Shown here: one piece after another, positions 14,259-21,087 of the stretch
How the letters are laid out: each line of letters starts with the position of its first letter
Position numbering within the stretch: position 1 is the first letter of the stretch
Origin: Kiritimatiellia bacterium
GTDB lineage: Bacteria; Verrucomicrobiota; Kiritimatiellia; RFP12; UBA1067
Reading direction: 5' to 3'
Assembly (NCBI GenBank): GCA_017521065.1
Contig: JAFXEA010000196.1
Coordinates: forward strand, 1-21,087
Length of the DNA stretch: 21,087 bases
Position numbers and translations under genes: made by a program
Notes under the pieces: generated by a model
Database searches by the model: none
Told to the model about the DNA's origin: nothing
What the model saw: only the letters and a program-made list of their open reading frames with translations

Positions 14259-17036
14259 TCACCTGAACACGACAACCGTTCCCGGCCTGTACATGACGAT
14301 CTTTCCGTTCGAGTATCTGCACTTGTATTTCGCACCCGACTGAACGACACCGTTCACGGAGAGTCCCCAGTTGGAGATATTGTCCAGACCCGTCACATTT
14401 TCGCCCGTGATGGACATCTCTAGCGAACCGCTGAACTCGGGCACGTTCACAAGCTCCAGCGTTCCGTTTTCGGGAAGAACCATGTTCGCCAGCGTTCCCG
14501 CACCGGTCGCTCCATCGACAACAAGTTTGATGCCGTCGCGCAGTTCGACTGCATCGCCACCGGTGACCGCAAGTCGCGCACCCGCCGCAACCGAAATCTC
14601 CGTCACGTTCGCGAGAACGGTCGGCAGGTCAAGTGCATAACCCAAAATCTTCCTGCCCGTAGTGTGAGTCATAAGATCTTCCGATTTGCAATTAGCGTCA
14701 CTGTTCCAACCCTCTCCTCCAAACCTCCAAGTAACAGGTTTAGACAAAACTTCGTCTGCTGGAGAGACAAAGTCATCAAGCTCATGCCAATTTACACCAT
14801 CATAACTTCCATGCAAGGAAAAAGCTCTGGATGCACATATTTTGAAATAATTCCCTTCTCCCCCAGACAGAATATCATAGGAATCCACGCAGCGCGAATC
14901 ATCCGAAAGACGCATTACGATTGAATACCACGACGTTGGATCATCCGGATAAGCTTGCCTCCAAGTGCTTTCTCCATAGGGCCAATACGCTGTACGCCAT
15001 TGAGTTGAAGGTATATTATCAAACAAATAGGCAATTCCCTCTATAGGACAATCCGCATCGCGATACACTCCCTTTGAAGCTCTAGCGACTTCCCCTGCAT
15101 TGAGATTCATCGCGCCTTCGGAATCGACTACTACCTCAGAACTGTATTTCAAATTACTATTAAGACGTGTTCCGTCCTCGGCAAAAAGCCCGATTTCCTT
15201 GTTAGCCGTCTCCCAATTGCCGACAGTCCCTTTGTGCGTCCACTTAAACCATGTGAATGGAGCCATGTGATGCTGCAGGTTGAGTGTACCGCCCTTCACC
15301 GCAATGGTTCCGGATATCTGATTCGTACCTCCAATGTTCCATGTCCCGGAGCCATCCTTGACAAGCGAAAGAGTCCCGTGCGGATCGCACACGTTGTACA
15401 GCCAGGCGTTCTCGCCGTCGCCGTCGAGGGTAAGCGTCTTTGCCGCGCCGTTCAGAGTGCTCAGATGCGCGAGGCGCAGTTCGCCGCCACCCGAATGGCG
15501 GAGCCTCGCGCTTCCCTTCATCGCAAGCGGACGCGTAAAGCACCAACCCTTTGCGTTCCCCGTATATTCAAAAACAGGATCTGCCGAAGCGTCCGTCTCC
15601 GACCCGAGTTCAAAAGCATATTGGACACGACGCGAATCCTCCGCTTTTCCAGTGTAGTCTTCAAAGAGTTCATTGGAATAGCCGAGCGAACAGCGAGTGC
15701 CCCGCTCCGCTATCGAGTCGTAGCGCAACGTGCCGTCCTCAACGGCTATGACACCCGCCATCTCCGTATTTGCCACATCAGCAAATCTCCATGTACCCGT
15801 GCCTTTCTTCGTGAAACGCCAATTGCAGTTTGTGCCGTTGTCCATGTTCTTATAGATTGGCCCTGCAATTACGCATTCTGCCGCATTGGAACCTGTCAGA
15901 ACAAATCGTTGATTGTATTTGTCCCCCATTTTGAATGCACCCGTAAACGTGACGCCGCCATTTGCGCCAGCATCGAAATAGTTAGGGCTCTCTCCGTGAA
16001 GAAGAACCGTATCTGTCTCCTGATAATATCCAGAGGCGTAAACATACAAGTCCTTGTCGGTAGTTTCACCATTTCCGAGATACAGATAACCCGAACCATG
16101 GTTCCTTCGCCACTCACGCACGTCACGATATCCCAAACCGTAACTGGAATTGTATCTGCCCGCAGACGATTCAGGATCTGCCTGCATTCCAATCTTCTTC
16201 AATCCGATCTTCACATTCTCGGATTCATACGTCAAATTCTCACGTATCGCCATTATTCCGCAAAATGTGTTGTTGACGCCGGTCAGGTGGAAATGGGTGC
16301 GTCCGTTATTGAGCATGATGTTTCCGGTCAACCGTCCCGCAAATTCATGGCTCCAGTTCCTTCCGCTGCCCAATATCTCAAGGTAGCATGGGTTGGCGCA
16401 ATCATTTGTGACGATGCCATCGCCCACGAGTCCGAGCGGAGCGGTCAATGTATGCCCCGCCTTGTTCGAGTCAGAACAGGTAAACAGTGTCGCACCATTC
16501 GACACGGCAATGAGATCATAATAGCGCCACGAGTATTGTTTCGCATTTTGCGGTAGCTTCAATATGCCCTCTTCCACGGTTATATCGGTCATGTAATCAT
16601 AAGAGCCGGAGCCCGAACCAAGTGTCAACGTACCAAGCCCTCGCTTAACAAGTCCTCCCTTGTACCAGCCCGCATAACTCCATGCGTTATTGTAGTTTAT
16701 CTTCGGCGCGAATGTCGCTTCTTTGCCCTCAGAGACTTTAATGACAAAGAAACTTGTGGTTTCAAATGGCCGGACACGCGCGAGCCGATTGGCGACCTCG
16801 AAATGGGCGGCATTGTCGCAGTCGAGAGTTACGGTGCAGTTTGCCGGAATTGCGAGTTCATCCCCGGCGGACGGCACACATCCCGCCGCCGTTCCGTCCG
16901 CGTTTGCATAGCTCGCGGGCGATGCCCAATCCGTTGCTCCCTCCACCCAATAATACTCTGCCGCACCAGCCATCATTGTCGCAATCACACAAAGTGCTGA
17001 CAACAAACCGCCCTTACCTGAATCAAAAAACTTCAT
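14259..17036 (-). CDS. Large secreted beta-helix protein with autotransporter-type repeats and a discoidin-like domain (925 aa)
   Basis: The ATG at 17036 is chosen because AAGGA (17044-17048) lies 7 nt upstream; the longer frame would need a TTG. The signal peptide MKFFDSGKGGLLSALCVIATMMAGA is cleaved before AEYYW. The body is repetitive beta-structure with at least three autotransporter-associated strand repeats: KRGLGTLTLGSG with VEEGILKL (about 131-161), KKGTGTWRF with VEDGTLRY (about 410-439) and KDGSGTWNI with VKGGTLNL (about 560-587). Residues about 650-795 resemble an F5/8 type C (discoidin) sugar-binding domain, with FDNIPSTQWRTAYWP, WYSIVMRL and LHGSYDGVNWHELDDF. No outer-membrane barrel or PEP-CTERM anchor follows; the protein ends RPGTVVVFR. 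The part encoding the discoidin-like domain is AT-richer than its flanks. A cell-surface or secreted glycan-binding scaffold is the likely role. It leads block B. Confidence 0.82.
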   Translation of the reverse strand: MKFFDSGKGGLLSALCVIATMMAGAAEYYWVEGATDWASPASYANADGTAAGCVPSAGDELAIPANCTVTLDCDNAAHFEVANRLARVRPFETTSFFVIKVSEGKEATFAPKINYNNAWSYAGWYKGGLVKRGLGTLTLGSGSGSYDYMTDITVEEGILKLPQNAKQYSWRYYDLIAVSNGATLFTCSDSNKAGHTLTAPLGLVGDGIVTNDCANPCYLEILGSGRNWSHEFAGRLTGNIMLNNGRTHFHLTGVNNTFCGIMAIRENLTYESENVKIGLKKIGMQADPESSAGRYNSSYGLGYRDVREWRRNHGSGYLYLGNGETTDKDLYVYASGYYQETDTVLLHGESPNYFDAGANGGVTFTGAFKMGDKYNQRFVLTGSNAAECVIAGPIYKNMDNGTNCNWRFTKKGTGTWRFADVANTEMAGVIAVEDGTLRYDSIAERGTRCSLGYSNELFEDYTGKAEDSRRVQYAFELGSETDASADPVFEYTGNAKGWCFTRPLAMKGSARLRHSGGGELRLAHLSTLNGAAKTLTLDGDGENAWLYNVCDPHGTLSLVKDGSGTWNIGGTNQISGTIAVKGGTLNLQHHMAPFTWFKWTHKGTVGNWETANKEIGLFAEDGTRLNSNLKYSSEVVVDSEGAMNLNAGEVARASKGVYRDADCPIEGIAYLFDNIPSTQWRTAYWPYGESTWRQAYPDDPTSWYSIVMRLSDDSRCVDSYDILSGGEGNYFKICASRAFSLHGSYDGVNWHELDDFVSPADEVLSKPVTWRFGGEGWNSDANCKSEDLMTHTTGRKILGYALDLPTVLANVTEISVAAGARLAVTGGDAVELRDGIKLVVDGATGAGTLANMVLPENGTLELVNVPEFSGSLEMSITGENVTGLDNISNWGLSVNGVVQSGAKYKCRYSNGKIVMYRPGTVVVFR

Positions 17037-17126
17037 ATGCACATCCTTTTTCTTGTTTCGCAACTGATTTCACATTCCATTCCCGACACCACGCGTCATC
17101 AATAGAATGCGCTTAACGAGATAGGA

Positions 17127-17135
17127 ATTATACCA
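17127..17135 (-). promoter_or_regulatory. Extended -10 promoter for the beta-helix gene and block B
   Basis: On the minus strand this reads TGGTATAAT, a perfect TATAAT with the TGn extension. It begins 4 nt past the stop codon of the TPR membrane protein, and no good -35 box is visible in the upstream coding sequence, as expected for extended -10 promoters. The leader to the ATG at 17036 would be about 85 nt. Confidence 0.5.
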
Positions 17136-17139
17136 TATT

Positions 17140-19512
17140 TCATCTTCCCTTTTCCTTTCTTTCGTTCATCGCCGCACGGATGTGACGAAGGGTTGTCTTG
17201 ATTTCGGTTGAGTCAGGGAAATGCTTAAGCGCCTTCATGGCGTTCGCCTCGGCTTCTGCATAACGGCCTATGCGAAGCTGAACGATCGCGAGGTTGTTGA
17301 GCACGGCAGGTTCGTCAGGGGCGCGGATCAGACACTTCTTGAGATGCATCTCCGCGCGTCCGTACTGCTTTTCGGTGAAATAGCTCATGCCGAGCGCAAA
17401 GTTCGCGTGGACGTCGTCCTCATCGGTGTCAACCACCTTACGCGCATAGGAGCGCGCCAACTTGAAATCCGCCTTCGCAAGGCCAAGCTTCAAACCTTCC
17501 TTCGGGGTAAGCCGCATGCCGCCGCGCTGACCTATCCAGTCCATGCGCTCCTGAACCTTCTGCCATTCCGGATTGAACCTGTCAAGACGGTCCGCCAGCA
17601 TATGTTCACGCTCGGAGGATGCCGAGTCCTTTCTGGCATCGGCCTCGTTCGCTCTCATCCGGCACATGCGGGAAAGTCTCCACTGGCTGAAAAGGAACAG
17701 CCTGTTGAGCTCCGGATATCCTGCCTTTTGCGGTTTGCCGTTCGAATACAGCTTCAAGATGCGCTCCGCGAGATCATATGCCCGATTGGCGTACTTTTCG
17801 GCATCTCCTTCCGGGAAACCTGCGGTACGGGAGACGAGTCCGCCGGCTTTCGGCATGGGAAGGTTGTTGCGGCGCCAGAGTTCAAGCCCCACCTGAAGCG
17901 CGATGTTCGATACGCAGGGATTCTCCTCCGTAACCCACGTGCGAAGCGCATCCGCCGCCCCGATGGAAAGAAGCGTGATCCTTTCTTCGTCCGTCTCGCC
18001 CCTCGTACGCAATGCGGTATCGTATTTGCCGCTGCCGGACATCATCGACAGCGCCTTGATCCGCCCGCCCTTCGCAGCTACGGCTACCTCCACCGCGGCA
18101 TCGAGCGCACCATCCGAGAAAAGCATGGTGGAATCGCCGCATTCCTCTGCGGTTTGGGCAACAACGTCATTGACAATCGACGACATTTCGCGCACCGTCG
18201 TATCGAACTTGAAAGGAACAACAAGCGCAAACGCCACCATAGGCTCGAACAGCAGCACGGGGCGCAAAATCCGCACCGACATCCTGTGCAGCCTGACAGC
18301 CTTCTCCGCAAGATACTCGTCCTCCATCTCGACAGGGAACAATTCCCGCAGAATCCTGCCATGGTTCCGGAAATATATATCCACCACAAACACGCACAGC
18401 GCGAACACGACGGTCAGCGACGTGGCGAATACGCAAAGGCACAGCAAATGCGGCGAACGTATCGCACCTGCCGACCAGCGCCAGAAATGGCATTCGTTCA
18501 ATCCTGAAGACTGCAGAAAAGCCACCACGCCGACCAAAGCGAGCAGACAGCTTCCGAGAACGGGTGGCATCTTTTCGGAATCCGCAAAGGAACGGATCCG
18601 GCCGATGGAGATCAACACCGGAATAAGCGCCACGGCACCGATCAGCATCCATCCGAACGGAGTGGCGACCGACGCCAACTCCCTAAGGCAGTTGGCCAAA
18701 TAGTGCACCAATCCCACAAAGAATCCGGAATCCGCACCTGCCACCCCTCCAATTGCGCGGTAGAAGAGCAGATTTGCGGATATTGCCGCAAGGCTGCAGA
18801 AAACAAACGTCCACCCCATCCAGCGGAAAGCGACAGACTGTATGATCCGGTTTGTCAGCAACGGCGGATTGTTGGCATCAACTTCGCAGTCCTTGAAGAT
18901 GAGATAAAGCGCAAAAGCAGGCGTAACGATCGCGGAAATCGCCTGCTCGGATGCGGCTACCGCCGATATCGCTCCGAGAAACACCATGAAAACGACGCTC
19001 GACCTCTCCAACGACCATAATGCCAGAAGAAGTGCGACAAGCGACTGCAGAAGCGCGAACATGTCGGGCGAAAAGACGCGACCCGTCAGCCAGACAGGCT
19101 CGGACAATCCGAAGAATACAGCGCCTTGCAGCACCACAAGACGCACTATCCAGCGAGCCCACACGGCACGGCGCATATCGGATTTCATCACCCTTGGAAG
19201 ATATCCGAAAAACAGCCTTGCGGCAATCGCCGTGACAATCCCCAACGATACGGGACCCGCCGCCTTCAGGAAGGAAACGCAAGCCTCTATCCCGAAGTTG
19301 CCGATGATATACGACATCATCGCCTGCCAGATAATGGGAAATTCACGAACCGGCGGACGCAGTTTCGCGGCTACGGCCAATTCATCCCACAATTCGGGGG
19401 GCAATTCGCAATTGTTCCCCGTGAACCACGCCAATGTCGCGACGACAACACCCGCCAGACACGAAAGAATCCTGTCAAACAATATGTGGCGGCGCTCTTC
19501 CATTGATATCAT
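17140..19512 (-). CDS. Multi-spanning inner-membrane protein with C-terminal TPR domain (790 aa)
   Basis: The N-terminal half (residues about 15-440) has around ten hydrophobic segments, for example LSCLAGVVVATLAWF, FALLQSLVALLLALWSL, WMLIGAVALIPVLISIG and LLFEPMVAFALVVPF. A soluble alpha-helical C-terminal region ends in about three TPR units (residues about 682-778), including ANFALGMSYFTEKQYGRAE and AVLNNLAIVQLRIGRYAEAE. No catalytic motif was recognised. The ATG at 19512 overlaps the PEP-CTERM gene's stop as ATGA; an ATG three codons later (19503) has GAGG about 9 nt upstream and is an equally good start. Membrane-TPR proteins of this layout occur beside secreted PEP-CTERM proteins in the PVC group, so a role in surface-protein handling or polysaccharide export is possible. 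It is not an exosortase: no Cys-Arg-His signature was seen. Confidence 0.8.
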   Translation of the reverse strand: MISMEERRHILFDRILSCLAGVVVATLAWFTGNNCELPPELWDELAVAAKLRPPVREFPIIWQAMMSYIIGNFGIEACVSFLKAAGPVSLGIVTAIAARLFFGYLPRVMKSDMRRAVWARWIVRLVVLQGAVFFGLSEPVWLTGRVFSPDMFALLQSLVALLLALWSLERSSVVFMVFLGAISAVAASEQAISAIVTPAFALYLIFKDCEVDANNPPLLTNRIIQSVAFRWMGWTFVFCSLAAISANLLFYRAIGGVAGADSGFFVGLVHYLANCLRELASVATPFGWMLIGAVALIPVLISIGRIRSFADSEKMPPVLGSCLLALVGVVAFLQSSGLNECHFWRWSAGAIRSPHLLCLCVFATSLTVVFALCVFVVDIYFRNHGRILRELFPVEMEDEYLAEKAVRLHRMSVRILRPVLLFEPMVAFALVVPFKFDTTVREMSSIVNDVVAQTAEECGDSTMLFSDGALDAAVEVAVAAKGGRIKALSMMSGSGKYDTALRTRGETDEERITLLSIGAADALRTWVTEENPCVSNIALQVGLELWRRNNLPMPKAGGLVSRTAGFPEGDAEKYANRAYDLAERILKLYSNGKPQKAGYPELNRLFLFSQWRLSRMCRMRANEADARKDSASSEREHMLADRLDRFNPEWQKVQERMDWIGQRGGMRLTPKEGLKLGLAKADFKLARSYARKVVDTDEDDVHANFALGMSYFTEKQYGRAEMHLKKCLIRAPDEPAVLNNLAIVQLRIGRYAEAEANAMKALKHFPDSTEIKTTLRHIRAAMNERKEKGR

Positions 19513-20105
19513 CCTCTACGGCGGCGGCGAAGCATGAGAAACGCGCCGCCCACGAGAAGCATCAAACCGCTCGACGGCTCCGGCACGACAGTATAGCCGG
19601 TCGTTGGCTTCCAGGGCGTTCCGTAGGTAGGCGTGGTTTCATGCCAGTCCGTGACATGCATCTTCGTCTTAAGATCGTTATACGATGCAACTTCGGACTC
19701 CATCGAAGTATGGACCCAACTGCCCCCCTGCCAATTTCCGAGCTCGAGCACAAAGCTGTAGGCCGTAAGATCGCCGGCAAGATCGGAAAGGTTTCCGAAA
19801 AACATGGCAGGAACCTCCACGCCGCCTGCTCCTTCCAGTTCGTACACTTTTCCGTTTGAATCCAGCCCGTAAAGGGTGAGATACCCGGAATCCGATCCAT
19901 TCTGCCAACGGACGCGTGCATCCGTGACGTTGAGATCGCCTGCAGTCATCGTCGTGCCGGAGCCGTCGGCTGTCGTGCCTGTAATGCTCCTATAGTCTTC
20001 CCCGACCATCCACCACAGCACTTCGCCGCCCTCCGCCGCCTCGCACGAAAGCGATGCGACGAGTACCGATGTCATGAGAACTGCTGTTTGTATTGCCTTT
20101 TTCAT
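19509..20105 (-). CDS. PEP-CTERM sorting-domain protein (198 aa)
   Basis: The ATG at 20105 starts MKKAIQTAVLMTSVLVASLS, a clear signal peptide; a TTG six codons earlier is less likely. The mature region (about 25-170) is rich in Gly, Ser, Thr and Trp with no recognised domain. The C-terminus is a textbook PEP-CTERM signal: VPEP (174-177), a hydrophobic segment SSGLMLLVGGAFLML, then RRRRRG. Such proteins are processed by an exosortase and anchored in or shed from the envelope together with extracellular polysaccharide; the exosortase is not in the window. The gene follows the partial upstream gene by 22 nt and overlaps the TPR membrane gene as ATGA, so the three probably form one operon. No strong Shine-Dalgarno is visible. 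Confidence 0.85.
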   Translation of the reverse strand: MKKAIQTAVLMTSVLVASLSCEAAEGGEVLWWMVGEDYRSITGTTADGSGTTMTAGDLNVTDARVRWQNGSDSGYLTLYGLDSNGKVYELEGAGGVEVPAMFFGNLSDLAGDLTAYSFVLELGNWQGGSWVHTSMESEVASYNDLKTKMHVTDWHETTPTYGTPWKPTTGYTVVPEPSSGLMLLVGGAFLMLRRRRRG

Positions 20106-20127
20106 TTTACTGTACACTTTCAATACC

Positions 20128-21087
20128 TTATTCCGCCGCTGGAGCAGATGCCGGAAGCGTTATTTCGAACTCACCTCCGCACCTCATGTACCAGAATCCC
20201 GTACCTGCAGGAACCATAACATCATTTTTCCAAACGGTCTTGCGGCCTTCGTTGACATTGCGTCCCCACTCCGTTCCGTTCCATTGGACAAGAAGCGGAG
20301 CCTTGTCGCCGTTCGGGATGCGGATAAGATCCTTATTGTCGCCGATGGGATTGGAACCCCAATCGTAATCATTCACGTTTATCGCAGTCAGGCAGGGATT
20401 CGCAACGAGCGTGCAGACGGGATTATCCGCTGTACCCGCCTCGATCTTCAGCTTCTGCGTCTCGGACGAATACTGTCCGATAAGGAAGAACGGCTTTGCC
20501 TCCGGCTTGTCGCGCGTGACCCAAACCGCAGAATTGCGCGACAGCTCATGTTCATTTGCCAAAGGAGCGGTTTCGACCGCATTGCGCGTAACCGTAATTG
20601 CACCGCTCCACTGCTTCTGTCCCTTGATCCAGTTCCACTTGCGGTAAATGTGCCCAGCATCGGCAACCTGAACGGAGTCGTCATTTTCAAGGTGTGCGGT
20701 ATGGAGATATCCGGAAACCTTCATCGGCTGAGCCTTCGAAGCGTCCGGATCCGAGGCAAGCTCGACCCACGGGACTGCAGCAAGCGTATTGGTGAGCGTA
20801 CTGGCCACTTCAAGGACACCAATGATATTGGTGGACGGAATCTCGTTCGTGACCGAAAGTTCACCATCGGGAATGATAAGCGTCGTAATGCGGTAGAAGC
20901 CCGATGCCCCCACAGACTTATTGTCGTCGTCGAGAAGCGGAACCGAGAACACCGGCTTATCCATAATTTCGCCAACGCGCTCCCATCCGTTAGTCTCCGT
21001 GGACTTGCGGATGTCGTACTTCACTGTGTAGCCCGTATCAGTGCGTCCTTGTTTATTCGCATCTGCAAGGGCCACGTTGAGTGAAAG
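20128..21087 (-). CDS. Secreted protein of unknown function, C-terminal 319 aa, cut by the window edge
   Basis: The frame runs open through base 21087, so the true start lies outside; a GTG at 21075 is only an internal codon. The visible part is beta-rich. It begins with a stretch ending GFYRITTLI, then IIGVLEVASTLTNTLAAVPW, SAVWVTRDKPEAKPFFLIGQY, LVQWNGTEWG and VPAGTGFWYMRCGGEFEITLP. This alternation of a short conserved opening, a WxL/IGQY strand and a closing VPAGTGFW motif recalls a family of secreted PVC-group proteins near PEP-CTERM genes (possibly the TIGR02597 type). I offer that name only as a candidate. No PEP-CTERM anchor is present at its end. It is the first visible gene of block A, 22 nt before the PEP-CTERM gene. 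Confidence 0.7.
   Translation of the reverse strand, partial: LSLNVALADANKQGRTDTGYTVKYDIRKSTETNGWERVGEIMDKPVFSVPLLDDDNKSVGASGFYRITTLIIPDGELSVTNEIPSTNIIGVLEVASTLTNTLAAVPWVELASDPDASKAQPMKVSGYLHTAHLENDDSVQVADAGHIYRKWNWIKGQKQWSGAITVTRNAVETAPLANEHELSRNSAVWVTRDKPEAKPFFLIGQYSSETQKLKIEAGTADNPVCTLVANPCLTAINVNDYDWGSNPIGDNKDLIRIPNGDKAPLLVQWNGTEWGRNVNEGRKTVWKNDVMVPAGTGFWYMRCGGEFEITLPASAPAAE

Noticed and set aside
15234..16556. Long plus-strand open frame (440 codons) opposite the beta-helix gene
   Set aside because: It lies wholly antisense to a gene with signal peptide, repeats and a discoidin-like domain. Its own translation is rich in Arg, Cys and His with no motif.
14259..17036. True type V autotransporter
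   Set aside because: The repeats fit, but there is no C-terminal outer-membrane barrel; the protein ends directly after a short beta region.
17221..18507. Plus-strand open frame (428 codons) opposite the TPR membrane gene
   Set aside because: The opposite strand encodes clear TPRs and membrane segments; this frame has no ribosome site or recognisable domain.
1..21087. CRISPR arrays, tRNA or rRNA genes, insertion sequences, attachment sites
   Set aside because: No regularly spaced repeats, RNA-gene signatures, transposase or integrase motifs, or terminal inverted repeats were seen on reading both strands.

Overview
The window looks like accessory, surface- and glycan-directed chromosome from a Gram-negative bacterium of the PVC group, most likely a gut-type Kiritimatiellota (former Verrucomicrobia subdivision 5). 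The grounds are a PEP-CTERM protein, autotransporter-type beta-helix repeats, multiple secreted FGE/SUMF1-domain paralogues, Tat-exported oxidoreductase-fold enzymes and DUF4091/GH123-type hydrolases. This assignment is inferred from family content only. No rRNA, tRNA, CRISPR array, transposase or integrase was seen.

All thirteen supported genes lie on the minus strand, so transcription runs from high to low coordinates. Three blocks can be drawn. Block A (21087 to 17140) holds the C-terminal part of a large secreted protein, a small PEP-CTERM protein and a multi-spanning membrane protein with C-terminal TPRs; the last two overlap by ATGA. Block B (17036 to 10745) follows an extended -10 promoter at about 17130. 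It encodes a 925-residue secreted beta-helix/discoidin-like protein, a Tat-signal metallophosphoesterase and a GH123-type hydrolase; the last two also overlap by ATGA. Block C (10544 to 1) follows a sigma70-like promoter at 10663-10690. It encodes a Tat-signal GH109-like glycosidase, an endonuclease/exonuclease/phosphatase-family gene interrupted by one in-frame TAA, a 112-residue secreted protein, three tandem FGE-like secreted paralogues, a 923-residue glycosidase-like protein and the N-terminal part of a GH2 enzyme cut by the window edge.

Taken together this resembles an extracellular or periplasmic glycan-processing locus. GH109 (alpha-N-acetylgalactosaminidase) and GH123 (beta-N-acetylgalactosaminidase) both act on GalNAc, so host mucin-type or glycosaminoglycan-like material is a reasonable but unproven substrate. 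No SusC/SusD pair, transporter, sulfatase or regulator lies inside the window. The least explained part is the FGE-like triplet: each copy has the same N-terminal module of about 125 residues, and all have lost one or both copper-binding cysteines needed for formylglycine formation. They are therefore unlikely to be sulfatase activators.

Starts were chosen by Shine-Dalgarno spacing. AAAGGAG or AGGAGG lies 6-9 nt upstream of most genes, which often shortens the longest open frame by 6 to 26 codons.
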